A stretch of 43,970 nt of DNA from an uncultured SAR116 cluster alpha proteobacterium. GTDB lineage: Bacteria; Pseudomonadota; Alphaproteobacteria; Puniceispirillales; Marisalimonadaceae. Shown one piece after another: positions 9,876 through 18,247 of the stretch; the first letter of the stretch is position 1, and every line of letters starts with the position of its first letter. A program made the position numbers and the translations under genes. The stretch is from positions 1 to 43,970 of the forward strand of contig CACMYY010000010.1 in the NCBI GenBank assembly GCA_902618025.1, read 5' to 3'. The notes beneath the pieces were generated by a model, which saw nothing but the letters and a program-made list of their open reading frames with translations, made no database searches and was not told the DNA's origin.

Positions 9876-10472
9876 ATGGCAACGATTACAAAACAAGGCC
9901 AAAAGGGTAACTTAACTAAATTAGATCTAGATTATGAAGGCGCTAAAGACGGAGAAGATCAAGTAAAGAACTACTTAGAAATTGTTCAACAAAAACTAGG
10001 CTTTATTCCAAATGTTCTTGCTGCTTTTGCAAAATTTCCAAAACAATTTGAAGGTTTTACTAAATTATATAATGCTTTGATGTTAGGTGATTCTGGTTTA
10101 ACAAAATTGGAAAGAGAAATGATTGCCGTTACGGTTTCTTCAGAAAATCATTGCTTTTATTGTTTAGTAGCTCATGGATCTGCAGTTAGACAATTATCAA
10201 ATGACCCGCAATTAGGAGAACGAATAGCAGCAAACTTCAAGTCTGCAGAATTGCCAAAAAAACAAGAGGAATTACTAAATTTTACAAAAAAATTAACAAA
10301 AGACCCATCTGAAATTGGTGAAAATGATAGAAAGAAATTAAGGGATGTTGGATATACAGATAGAGATATTTGGGACATTAGTGCAATTGTTGGTTTGTTT
10401 AACATGACCAACAGACTAGCTTCGGCAACGGAAATGGAACCAAATAATAATTATCATAATTTAGCAAGATAA
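9876..10472 (+). CDS. AhpD-like / carboxymuconolactone decarboxylase family protein (peroxidase-related)
   Basis: All-helical 198-aa protein with the AhpD-type redox motif C93-F-Y-C96 followed by H100 (ENHCFYCLVAHG). That arrangement is seen in alkylhydroperoxidase D and in the 'uncharacterised peroxidase-related' group. The upstream helix GLTKLEREMIAVTVS is also family-typical. Predicted role: thiol-dependent peroxide reduction or a related redox task in the cytoplasm. The ATG follows the liuC stop with no spacer, so it is a true operon member. Its link to leucine oxidation is unknown; protection from peroxide made by flavin dehydrogenases would be a reasonable guess. Confidence 0.85.
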   Translation: MATITKQGQKGNLTKLDLDYEGAKDGEDQVKNYLEIVQQKLGFIPNVLAAFAKFPKQFEGFTKLYNALMLGDSGLTKLEREMIAVTVSSENHCFYCLVAHGSAVRQLSNDPQLGERIAANFKSAELPKKQEELLNFTKKLTKDPSEIGENDRKKLRDVGYTDRDIWDISAIVGLFNMTNRLASATEMEPNNNYHNLAR

Positions 10473-10476
10473 GTTT

Positions 10477-11643
10477 ATGGAATTCAATCTAAATCAAACT
10501 CAGTTATCTATTATTGATTCCGTGAATAATATTATGAAAAACTACAATGATGAATATTGGCTTCATTGCGATAAAGATAGTCAATTCCCCCAAAAGTTTT
10601 ACGAAGAGGTAGCAAATGGAGGTTGGTTGGGCATTTGTATGCCTAAAGAATTTGGAGGAAGTGATTTAGGTGTGAGTGAGGCATCAATTTTTATGCAAAA
10701 AATTTCAGAAACAGGTGGCGGCATGGCTGCTGCATCTTCAATACATATTAATATTTTTGGACCACATCCCATTGTGGTATATGGAACTAAAGAACAAAAA
10801 GACAAGTGGTTACCACCATTGATATTAGGAAAAGAAAAAACTTGCTTTGGTGTCACTGAACCAGATGCAGGTTTAGATACTGGTAGATTAAAAACATTTG
10901 CAAAAAAAATAAACAATGGATATTTAGTTAATGGTCAAAAAATTTGGACATCTACTGCTAAAATAGCTGACAAAATACTCTTATTAGCCCGAACAAGTCC
11001 CATTGAAGAATGTAAAAAAAATACAGACGGGTTAACTTTATTTTATACAAATTTAGATAGGAAGAAAATAGAGGTAAGAGAAATTTCCAAAATGGGCAGA
11101 GCAGCAGTTGATAGCAACCAAATATTTATAGATAATCTTGAAGTACCTGAATTTGACAGAATTGGTGAAGAAGGTAAGGGATTTAAATATATATTAGATA
11201 GCCTTAACCCTGAGAGAATTCTTATTGCCGCCGAAGCTCTAGGAATAGGCAAAAATGCATTGTCAAGGGCGGTTAAGTACGCAAATGATAGAATTGTTTT
11301 TAATAGACCTATTGGTAAAAATCAAAGTATTCAACACCCATTAGCAGAAAATTGGATTGAATTAGAAGCTGCGGAACTACTAATTGCAAAAGCAGCTTAT
11401 CAATACGATAAAGGTGAAAGTGCAGGAGGATTAGCTAACGCGGCTAAATATTTTGCAGCTGAAGCTGGCTTTAAAGCAGCCACGCAAGCAGTCGTGACTT
11501 TGGGTGGGATGGGATATGCTAAAGAATATCATGTTGAGAGGTTATTGAGAGAATCTTTGATACCCAAATTGGCTCCCGTTAGCGCTCAAATGATCTTAAA
11601 TTATATCTCTGAGCGTGTTCTTGGACTACCAAAATCTTATTAG
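10477..11643 (+). CDS. Acyl-CoA dehydrogenase (second in the operon)
   Basis: FAD-dependent acyl-CoA dehydrogenase of 388 aa. It has FAD-binding FGVTEPDAGLDT and WTSTAKIAD motifs. The likely catalytic base is E246 in LNPERILIA, the position used by isovaleryl-CoA and long-chain enzymes. The usual C-terminal EGT position reads IPKLAPVSAQM and lacks Glu, supporting E246. It is clearly not a copy of LiuA: the helices around GGMGYAKEYHVERLLRE and the C-terminus differ. It sits 4 bp after the AhpD-like gene and 18 bp before a CoA-transferase, so the pair may open a different acyl-CoA route (CoA transfer then oxidation) co-expressed with leucine breakdown. Substrate unknown. Confidence 0.88.
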   Translation: MEFNLNQTQLSIIDSVNNIMKNYNDEYWLHCDKDSQFPQKFYEEVANGGWLGICMPKEFGGSDLGVSEASIFMQKISETGGGMAAASSIHINIFGPHPIVVYGTKEQKDKWLPPLILGKEKTCFGVTEPDAGLDTGRLKTFAKKINNGYLVNGQKIWTSTAKIADKILLLARTSPIEECKKNTDGLTLFYTNLDRKKIEVREISKMGRAAVDSNQIFIDNLEVPEFDRIGEEGKGFKYILDSLNPERILIAAEALGIGKNALSRAVKYANDRIVFNRPIGKNQSIQHPLAENWIELEAAELLIAKAAYQYDKGESAGGLANAAKYFAAEAGFKAATQAVVTLGGMGYAKEYHVERLLRESLIPKLAPVSAQMILNYISERVLGLPKSY

Positions 11644-11661
11644 TTATTAGAAAGTAATATA

Positions 11662-12870
11662 ATGATAGAAAAAAATAAAATTAACCATGCATTAAATGGG
11701 ATTAAGATTTTAGACCTTACAAGAGTTCTTGGAGGACCTTACGCTACGCAAATACTTGCAGATCACGGAGCTGAGGTGATTAAGATAGAGTCAAAGATTG
11801 GTGATGAAGTTAGAGGTTGGGGACCACCTTTTATAAACGATATGGCTTCATATTTTATAAACGTTAATAGGAATAAGAAATCTGTAGCAATCGATCTTAC
11901 CAAACAAGCAGGTAAAGAAATAATTTTAGAACTTTTAAAAAACTCAGATATAGTTATTGAAAACTTCAAAACTGGTACAATGGAAAAATGGGGTTTGGGT
12001 TATGAAGAAGTTTTAAGAAAAAAATTTCCTAAATTAATTCACTGTAGAATTTCAGGTTTTGGAGCTAAAGGTCCACTTGGTGGCGCACCAGGCTATGATG
12101 CAATAGTTCAAGCTATGACTGGTATGATGTCAGTAAATGGTCATGCTGACGGAAGCGATGTAAGAATTGGGGCTCCAGTAGTTGATATGGGAACTGGACT
12201 TTATTCAACGATAGGAATTTTAATGGCACTGCAAGAAAGAGAAAAATCTGGCTTAGGTCAATTTTTGGATATGTCTCTTTATGATTCAGCACTCGCATTA
12301 ATGCATCCACATACTGGCAATTATTTTTTATCAAAAAAACCAGGTAAAGCTACTGGAAATGCACACCCAAATATTTCCCCATATGATAAATTCAAAACAG
12401 CAACTAATGAGATTTTTATGGGAATTGGAAACGATGCTGGTTTTATAAGACTCTGTAAAGCTTTGGATTTAGACAATCTTGCAAAAGATGAAAGATTTTT
12501 AACTAATGGTGATAGAGTAAAAAACAGAATAGAACTAACCAAATATTTAGAAGATGCTCTCAGTAATGTAGATGGAGTTGAATTTTCAGAAAAACTATTG
12601 TCGGCAGGAGTTCCTGCAGGGCCCGTAAGGAATATAGAGGAAGCTTTAAATCATCCTCAAACAAAAGAAAGAGAAATGACTATTTCAAAAGAGGATTACA
12701 AAGGTGTTTCTTCACCAATTAAGTTTAGTAGATCTAAAGAAGTAGGCGTTAAACATAAACCACCTGTTATTGGCGAACATACAAGAGAAGTCTTAAGGGA
12801 AAATGGTTATTCAGAGGATGAAATTAATAGACTTTTTGGAAATGAAATTATTTTTGAAAACAAGTCTTAA
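11662..12870 (+). CDS. CaiB/BaiF family (class III) CoA-transferase
   Basis: Moves CoA between carboxylic acids through an aspartyl-CoA anhydride; the active form is an interlocked dimer. At 402 aa it is typical. N-terminal KILDLTRVLGGPYATQILAD, the Rossmann-edge GAEVIKIE, and RISGFGAKGP followed by GYDAIVQAMTG all match the family. The probable catalytic Asp is D175 in APVVDMGTGL, the position equivalent to Asp169 of formyl-CoA transferase (my alignment by eye). It ends the rightward operon, and its stop lies one base from the stop of the convergent aroE-like gene. Substrate unknown; with the preceding dehydrogenase it may activate a short branched or dicarboxylic acid. Confidence 0.9.
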   Translation: MIEKNKINHALNGIKILDLTRVLGGPYATQILADHGAEVIKIESKIGDEVRGWGPPFINDMASYFINVNRNKKSVAIDLTKQAGKEIILELLKNSDIVIENFKTGTMEKWGLGYEEVLRKKFPKLIHCRISGFGAKGPLGGAPGYDAIVQAMTGMMSVNGHADGSDVRIGAPVVDMGTGLYSTIGILMALQEREKSGLGQFLDMSLYDSALALMHPHTGNYFLSKKPGKATGNAHPNISPYDKFKTATNEIFMGIGNDAGFIRLCKALDLDNLAKDERFLTNGDRVKNRIELTKYLEDALSNVDGVEFSEKLLSAGVPAGPVRNIEEALNHPQTKEREMTISKEDYKGVSSPIKFSRSKEVGVKHKPPVIGEHTREVLRENGYSEDEINRLFGNEIIFENKS

Positions 12871-12871
12871 T

Positions 12872-13723
12872 TCAAATATATAGCTTATCGAAATAATTTT
12901 TTCTTAACTTATGTATATGATTTGTAAGATCGTGATTATTTTCTTTGTTTTCAGTAAAATATAAAAAAGCGTCTATTGCTTGAAAAATAAAAAGATCAAT
13001 GCCTGAAATAATTTTTGCTCCAACTTGTTCACCTTTCTTAATAAAATTGGTTTTAGCTGGAGTGTAAACTGCATCAAAAATCCATTGTTTCTTGTTTGGC
13101 ATTAGATTACCTAATGGATTTCCTGGAAAATCATAATGACCAACTGGTGTACAGTTAATTATACCATCAAAACTAGATAAATTTTTTTCTATTTGATCAG
13201 GTTTTGTTACAACACAATTTATATTTAAATTACTTAAATCTCTGGATAAGCTTACCGCTTTAAGTTTATCTCTATCAATTAAAAAAATCTTTTCTACACC
13301 TAGAGAAGCTAAAGCAAAAGTGACTGCCCTACTTACTCCACCAGCACCTAACACTAGAATTGTCCCAGGAGTATTTTTACCAAAATGAAAATTATAAGTT
13401 TTCAAAAAACCTGTATAATCAGTATTATGAGCTGTAATTTTATTTTTGAATATAAGTGTATTTGCTGATCCAACATTTCTTGAGTTCTTAGATATATTAT
13501 CTACATGCTTGATTACTTTTTCTTTAAAAGGAAATGTAATATTGACTCCTTTGAACCCTGCAACTCTTAATTCTTCTAACAAAACTACAAAATAATTTTC
13601 TTCTTTATCTTTCAAATCAAACAATAAATATTCTAAGGGGATTTGAAATATTTTTGCAAGACGGATATGAATATTGGGAGCATTTGAGGTTGAAATATTG
13701 TTACCTATTAATCCAATTTTCAT
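12872..13723 (-). CDS. Shikimate/quinate dehydrogenase-like protein (AroE superfamily)
   Basis: Two-domain dehydrogenase of 283 aa. The substrate-binding half keeps the S-x-S pair (S11, S13), the catalytic lysine K67 in NITFPFKEK and the aspartate D102 in HNTDYTGF. The nucleotide-binding half has GAGGVSRA at 126-133. The second beta strand ends in D150 (FLIDRDK) instead of the NRT motif with which classical AroE binds the NADPH phosphate. This, and the overall resemblance to actinobacterial quinate/shikimate dehydrogenases, suggests an NAD-linked catabolic paralog (quinate or shikimate oxidation) rather than the biosynthetic AroE. No other shikimate-pathway gene is nearby. It lies 3 bp after DUF3108. 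Family secure, substrate not. Confidence 0.85.
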   Translation of the reverse strand: MKIGLIGNNISTSNAPNIHIRLAKIFQIPLEYLLFDLKDKEENYFVVLLEELRVAGFKGVNITFPFKEKVIKHVDNISKNSRNVGSANTLIFKNKITAHNTDYTGFLKTYNFHFGKNTPGTILVLGAGGVSRAVTFALASLGVEKIFLIDRDKLKAVSLSRDLSNLNINCVVTKPDQIEKNLSSFDGIINCTPVGHYDFPGNPLGNLMPNKKQWIFDAVYTPAKTNFIKKGEQVGAKIISGIDLFIFQAIDAFLYFTENKENNHDLTNHIHKLRKNYFDKLYI

Positions 13724-13726
13724 AAT

Positions 13727-14509
13727 CTAAAGGTTCTTTCGTATGAGACGTATAACAACTGTTCCAAACCATCTCTCTATCTGAACTCTAACGGGCACAT
13801 AATCTTTATACTGATTTTTACCAAAAAATACTTTGATATCAGAAATCTTATCTTCACTTGGTTTCCATTTTGTTTTAAGTCTATGACCACCTATTGGGAA
13901 AACTCTCAATCCACATATCAGCGCAATGCCTTTATATGATTTGGGTCTATCATTATCAATTGTGCTATTTCCAATTGTTTTAATTTCCAAATCATATCGC
14001 CTTCTGCCATCAAAAACTTTGAAGTTTTGGTCACAAGTATTTTCATCATTAATTTTTTCAATAACTCTCATAAAGGCTGTTATTGGATCAATTACATTAA
14101 CCAAACTTGACTTTTGAACTTCATGGTATTTTTTAAGATCTATAGTAGGAACATTTATATAACTTACAGTTTTATATTCATTGATCCATGTAATATCCGT
14201 AGTCCGCTTTTTCTTATTAAATACTCCACTAGCTGAAAATTTATTTGGCAACCAAGTACCTTTATTTTTTATTGATGTCGATTTTAATACACCGTTATAC
14301 TCATATAATGCGTCTAAAATACCAGCAGTTTGTGATTTTATATCAATATTTAAATTTTTAGACGTTGATCTAAACAAAACTTCTGCTTTACCAACAATTA
14401 AATTTCCAAACTGAACCTCATAATAATAATTTTTTTGTTTGGAACTTGCTGAAAAATTAAATAAGGAAAAGGTTGTTATAAAAATAAAGACACTTAAAAA
14501 TTTGTTCAT
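13727..14509 (-). CDS. Secreted DUF3108-type protein
   Basis: A 260-aa protein starting with a clear signal peptide (MNKFLSVFIFITTFSLF, small residues, then SSKQKNYYYEV). The body is beta-rich. It follows the DUF3108 pattern: an initial strand with GNLIVGKAEV, a central YEYNGVL, then DPITAFMRV in the second half and FDGRRRYDL after it. DUF3108 proteins are periplasmic or envelope proteins without a settled function. The ATG at 14509 is preferred over a TTG two codons upstream. It lies between the NrtS-like gene and the aroE-like gene in a tight leftward cluster. Confidence 0.75.
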   Translation of the reverse strand: MNKFLSVFIFITTFSLFNFSASSKQKNYYYEVQFGNLIVGKAEVLFRSTSKNLNIDIKSQTAGILDALYEYNGVLKSTSIKNKGTWLPNKFSASGVFNKKKRTTDITWINEYKTVSYINVPTIDLKKYHEVQKSSLVNVIDPITAFMRVIEKINDENTCDQNFKVFDGRRRYDLEIKTIGNSTIDNDRPKSYKGIALICGLRVFPIGGHRLKTKWKPSEDKISDIKVFFGKNQYKDYVPVRVQIERWFGTVVIRLIRKNL

Positions 14510-14522
14510 TATCAACTTATCT

Positions 14523-14747
14523 TTATCTAACTGTTAACTGCTCTTTTTTAATTGCAAGAACAGAGGAAACAGTTGAAACACAAAAGGGCACACAAAAAGT
14601 AATTAAGATTTTAGTCCAATTTGTTACTGTCATCGTTCCTAAAATAATATGATCCCAATGATTAATTATTGCTAAAATGATCCCTACTATCAAAGCCATT
14701 TTAAAAGCTCTAAGAAAAACATCTTTTCTAAATGCTATATGAAACAT
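14523..14747 (-). CDS. nrtS: NrtS-like small nitrate/nitrite transporter
   Basis: A 74-aa membrane protein with two hydrophobic helices, roughly residues 15-35 and 45-65. The pattern fits the NrtS family of very small nitrate transporters: an N-terminal basic helix (RKDVFLRAFKMALIVG), a short loop INHWDHI, then a second helix with FCVPFCVSTVSSVLA. The ATG at 14747 has GTGGGG about 6 bases upstream, better than the TTG one codon earlier. Nothing for nitrate or nitrite reduction is seen in the window. It is the first gene of the leftward cluster, divergent from the aminotransferase cluster. Family call is by eye and moderately sure. Confidence 0.6.
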   Translation of the reverse strand: MFHIAFRKDVFLRAFKMALIVGIILAIINHWDHIILGTMTVTNWTKILITFCVPFCVSTVSSVLAIKKEQLTVR

Positions 14748-14847
14748 CAATTCCCCACCAAAAATTTATATTATTTGCAAAAAACAACATAATATACAAA
14801 ACTTCAAATTGTAATAAATTTAAAATGTTTTTTAGTCTGGAGAAACA

Positions 14848-15153
14848 ATGTTAATAAAAATTTTTGTAAGAACCTTCTCATCTACTGAAGATTGTGAATT
14901 ATTCGAATCAATACTTGAAACTAGGTGGCCTAATTTACTTCAACAAGTAAAAGGAGTTAGGTTTAGAGCTTTGAAAAATCCGCAAACACCCAACGTAAGT
15001 GTGGTTTTATGGGAGTTTCCTGATGCTGAGTCAATGAAAAAAATTGACAAGTTAATTGACGAAAACATAGCTAAATATGTCAAAACCTTATCACCTAAAA
15101 CAATCCACTTTGTTGGTGGAGTTACTCAAGATTTTGGAGAAACATCATTTTAG
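14848..15153 (+). CDS. Small protein, probable dimeric alpha/beta-barrel (ABM-like) fold
   Basis: A 101-aa soluble protein with alternating strand-helix-strand pattern: IKIFVRTF (strand), a helix to about residue 32, VRFRAL, then VSVVLWEFPDAESMKK, a helix, and KTIHFVGGVTQDF. This is the layout of antibiotic-biosynthesis-monooxygenase-like or EthD-like dimeric ferredoxin folds. No catalytic residue can be named. It starts the cluster, 8 bp before the aminotransferase, with which it is surely co-transcribed. A similarly sized protein lies on the other side of that gene. Confidence 0.6.
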   Translation: MLIKIFVRTFSSTEDCELFESILETRWPNLLQQVKGVRFRALKNPQTPNVSVVLWEFPDAESMKKIDKLIDENIAKYVKTLSPKTIHFVGGVTQDFGETSF

Positions 15154-15161
15154 AAAAGAAA

Positions 15162-16493
15162 ATGAGACGTAGTAGTATTTTTCCAAGACATTCAAATTAT
15201 AATCTACCCACAGCTATTAAAGGTGAAGGATGTTATATAGTAGACAATAATGGAAAAAAATATATTGATGGGTCAGGTGGTGCTGCAGTTTCATGCTTAG
15301 GTCATTCTGACAATACTGTAAAAGACGCAATCATTAATCAAACTAAAAAATTAGCTTATGCCCATACATCTTTTTTTACAAATGAATCTGCTGAAAAACT
15401 AGCAAATTTAATAGCTGAAATTTCTCCATCTGGACTAGATAAAGTGTATCTTGTTTCAAGTGGTTCTGAAGCAGTAGAGGCCTCAATAAAACTTGCAAAA
15501 CAATATTTTATTGAAATAGGAAAACCAAAAAAACACAAGGTTATTTCCAGAAGACAAAGTTATCATGGAAATACTCTTGGAGCTTTAGCATCTGGGGGTA
15601 ATATTTGGAGAAGAAATTTTTTTGAAGATTTACTAATTGAAACCAGCTTAATTTCACCATGTTACCTATATAGAAATAAAAGATCAGACGAAACTGAATG
15701 GGATTATGGACAAAGAATTGCAAAAGAATTAGAAGATGAAATTTTAAATTTGGGTCCAGATAATGTTATGGCTTTTATAGCAGAAACAGTTGTTGGGGCA
15801 ACTGCAGGCGCTCTTACAGCTGTACCAGGATATTTCAAACTTATAAGAGAGATATGTAAGAAATATGATGTTTTATTAATTTTAGATGAAGTTATGTGTG
15901 GTATGGGAAGAACAGGATCTTTATTTGCTTGTGATGATGAACCAGTGATACCTGATATTATTACTATTGCCAAAGGCTTAGGAGCAGGATATCAACCAAT
16001 TGGAGCTATGATATGTCAAAATCACATATATGAAGCGATAGAAAGTGGATCTGGATTTTTTCAACATGGACACACATATCTTGGTCATCCAATAGCATGT
16101 GCAGCATCATATGCAGTTTTAAGTAAATTAATAAATGATAATTATCCATCTAAAGTAAGAGAAAAGGGTAATATACTTATGGAAAGCTTAACAAAAACAC
16201 TAGGCCAAAATCAATATATTGGAGATATTAGAGGCAGAGGTTTATTTAGAGCTATAGAGCTTGTAGCTGACAGATCAACTAAGAGACCGTTTCCTAAAAA
16301 ATTAAATTTAGCTGGGAAAATTAAGAAAAAGGCCTTAAATGAAGGGTTAATTTGTTATCCAATGCAGGGAACAATAGATGGAGAAAATGGGGATCATATT
16401 CTTATTGCACCACCATTTATAATAAATGAAACTGAAATAAATGAAATTTCTGAGAAACTCAAAATCACTATTGATTCCATTTGTAAATTTTGA
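15162..16493 (+). CDS. Class III PLP-dependent aminotransferase
   Basis: Fold-type I transaminase of 443 aa, in the same class as omega-amino-acid:pyruvate, 4-aminobutyrate and alanine-glyoxylate aminotransferases. PLP phosphate binding is seen in VSSGSEAVEA near residue 107, the ring-stacking region in SRRQSYHGNTLG, the PLP-N1 aspartate in LLILDEVMCGMGRTG, and the Schiff-base lysine is K271 in TIAKGLGAGYQPIG. The start at 15162 gives the usual RRSSIFPRHSN opening. Its place next to an amino-acid-type ABC importer suggests that it deaminates an imported amine or omega-amino acid. The exact amino donor cannot be read from the sequence. Confidence 0.92.
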   Translation: MRRSSIFPRHSNYNLPTAIKGEGCYIVDNNGKKYIDGSGGAAVSCLGHSDNTVKDAIINQTKKLAYAHTSFFTNESAEKLANLIAEISPSGLDKVYLVSSGSEAVEASIKLAKQYFIEIGKPKKHKVISRRQSYHGNTLGALASGGNIWRRNFFEDLLIETSLISPCYLYRNKRSDETEWDYGQRIAKELEDEILNLGPDNVMAFIAETVVGATAGALTAVPGYFKLIREICKKYDVLLILDEVMCGMGRTGSLFACDDEPVIPDIITIAKGLGAGYQPIGAMICQNHIYEAIESGSGFFQHGHTYLGHPIACAASYAVLSKLINDNYPSKVREKGNILMESLTKTLGQNQYIGDIRGRGLFRAIELVADRSTKRPFPKKLNLAGKIKKKALNEGLICYPMQGTIDGENGDHILIAPPFIINETEINEISEKLKITIDSICKF

Positions 16494-16505
16494 TTTGATG
16501 ATATT

Positions 16506-16808
16506 ATGTATTTAAGAATAGTCACAATTAAATGTCCAAATAAAACAGCAAAAAAATCTCTTAAACTGCTTAGTAAGCAAGTTGGGCATGAACAGATGAA
16601 AGCGGGTCTAATTAAAGAAACGAATGTAGACATTTCTGAGACAAACTTTTTAGTTGTGAAATATTGGATTTCAAAAGCTCATTTTGAAAAAGGCAGAAGT
16701 AATTGGATTAAATTTAGTCAAGAATTAAGTGAGATGGGAGCTATTGTTTCAGCAGTTGGTGGAGAGGCAGAAATTAATATACACGAAAATTTTAGCGATT
16801 ATATTTAA
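16506..16808 (+). CDS. Small protein, probable alpha/beta-barrel fold (second of pair)
   Basis: A 100-aa soluble protein 12 bp after the aminotransferase. The order is strand MYLRIVTIKC, basic helix AKKSLKLLSKQ, strand NFLVVKYWIS, helix (KFSQELSEM), strand IVSAVGGEAEINI, again the alpha/beta-sandwich pattern of small dimeric barrel proteins. It shares no obvious residue identity with the other small protein at 14848. It converges on livF with no spacer between the stop codons. Function unknown; real because of its coding character, spacing and orientation. Confidence 0.6.
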   Translation: MYLRIVTIKCPNKTAKKSLKLLSKQVGHEQMKAGLIKETNVDISETNFLVVKYWISKAHFEKGRSNWIKFSQELSEMGAIVSAVGGEAEINIHENFSDYI

Positions 16809-17498
16809 TTAAACTCCTAAATATCTCTGAGCAATTTTGCTTGTTAAATTTTTTGAAGAACCATCCCAAACTGTTTTTCCCTTTTCTAAAATGTAAAATT
16901 TATCAGCTAAGTCTTGAAGTTGTTTAAGTGATTTATCAATAATTAAAATTGAAACACCTTTACTTTTTAAAATCGTTATAACCTTCCATATTTCTGATCT
17001 TATAGTTGGGGACAAACCTTCAGTGGCTTCATCTAAAATGAGTAAATTTGGGTTTGTCATTAATGCTCTTCCAATTACTAGCATTTGTTGTTCACCACCT
17101 GATAAAGTAGAAGCATTTTGGTGTCTTCTTTCTGCTAATTTGGGAAATAAGTGAAAAACCTTGTCAAGGTACCATTCACCTTCAACTGCAGTTGCTGTAA
17201 GATTTTCCAATACAGTCAAATTTGTAAATGCTCTTCTCCCCTCTGGCACAAGGCCAATTCCCAATTGAGCAATTTTGTAGCTTGGCTGATTTATAATAGA
17301 AATATTTTTAAATTTTATATTACCCTCATAATTACTTATTAAACCACAAATCGATCTAATAGTCGTTGACTTGCCCATGCCATTTCTACCAAGTAGAGCA
17401 ACTACTTCACCATGATTTATTTCTAGATACACATTAAAGAGAGCTTGACTTAATCCGTACCATGACTTTAGTTCATTTATTTCAAGAAGTTTTTCCAT
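16809..17498 (-). CDS. livF: ABC transporter ATP-binding protein, LivF type
   Basis: One of two ATPases of a branched-chain-amino-acid-type importer. At 229 aa it has Walker A GRNGMGKST, the signature LSGGEQQ and Walker B LLILDEAT. The switch region reads IIDKSLKQLQDLADK, so where many ABC ATPases carry a histidine and typical LivF a VEQN motif, this one has IDK. The IDK form occurs in some alphaproteobacterial LivF-like proteins. The start overlaps the livG stop (TGATG). Last gene of the transporter operon. Confidence 0.92.
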   Translation of the reverse strand: MEKLLEINELKSWYGLSQALFNVYLEINHGEVVALLGRNGMGKSTTIRSICGLISNYEGNIKFKNISIINQPSYKIAQLGIGLVPEGRRAFTNLTVLENLTATAVEGEWYLDKVFHLFPKLAERRHQNASTLSGGEQQMLVIGRALMTNPNLLILDEATEGLSPTIRSEIWKVITILKSKGVSILIIDKSLKQLQDLADKFYILEKGKTVWDGSSKNLTSKIAQRYLGV

Positions 17499-18247
17499 CA
17501 GATCTCATAGCCTAAATAAACATCTCTCACTAATTCATTTTTTCTTATCTCATCTACTGTACCTGTAGCTACTATCTTCCCATAATTTATTACTGAAACC
17601 CTATCAGCCAATGCAAAAACAGCATCCATATCATGTTCAATCAATAAAATTGGAGAGTTAGACTTAATTTTTTTGAATAAATTAATCATCATGTTTGTAC
17701 CACTTTCATCCAAACCAGCCATTGGCTCATCAAACAAAAAAACTTTTGGATCCATAGCTAAAGCTAGACCAACTTCGAGTTTTCTTCTATCACCATGGCT
17801 TAAGTCAGATGCTGAAATATCACTTTTTTTTGATAGTTCAATTTCCTTGAGAATTTTATTTGCATTTGAATACAATCCTTTATTATTTCTTACACTTTTG
17901 AACATTTGAAATGTTTTATTTGATTTATCTAATAGAGATAAAACTATGTTGTCTATTGCGCTAAACTGGGGAATGATAGAAGAGACTTGGAATGTTCTTG
18001 ATATTCCTATTTTAGCTCTTTCAACATCCGTTAAATCAGTTATGTCTTCTTGATCCAAGATAATCGAACCTATATCATGTTTTACGCTTCCAACTATTTG
18101 CTTAATTAATGTTGATTTTCCTGCTCCATTAGGTCCAATTAAAGCGTGTATTTCGTCAAAATGAAGGTCTATTGTAATCTCATCGGTAACTTTAAACGCG
18201 CCATATGATTTTGATAAGTTTTTAATATCTAAGATTTTATTTTTCAT
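17498..18247 (-). CDS. livG: ABC transporter ATP-binding protein, LivG type
   Basis: Second ATPase of the importer, 249 aa. It shows Walker A GPNGAGKST, the LivG-variant signature LSHGDRR, Walker B KVFLFDEP and the switch histidine in LLIEHDMDAVF. The C-terminal LivG extension ends in VRDVYLGYEI. It overlaps livM by 11 bp at its start and livF by one base at its end, a tightly coupled operon. Confidence 0.93.
   Translation of the reverse strand: MKNKILDIKNLSKSYGAFKVTDEITIDLHFDEIHALIGPNGAGKSTLIKQIVGSVKHDIGSIILDQEDITDLTDVERAKIGISRTFQVSSIIPQFSAIDNIVLSLLDKSNKTFQMFKSVRNNKGLYSNANKILKEIELSKKSDISASDLSHGDRRKLEVGLALAMDPKVFLFDEPMAGLDESGTNMMINLFKKIKSNSPILLIEHDMDAVFALADRVSVINYGKIVATGTVDEIRKNELVRDVYLGYEI

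Noticed and set aside
10599-10916. 105-codon minus-strand frame opposite the acyl-CoA dehydrogenase
   Set aside because: Antisense to conserved FAD-binding coding sequence; no SD, no recognisable fold.
16809-17498. LivF as a degenerate ATPase because the switch histidine is missing
   Set aside because: LivF-type ATPases normally lack His there, and Walker A, signature and Walker B are all intact.
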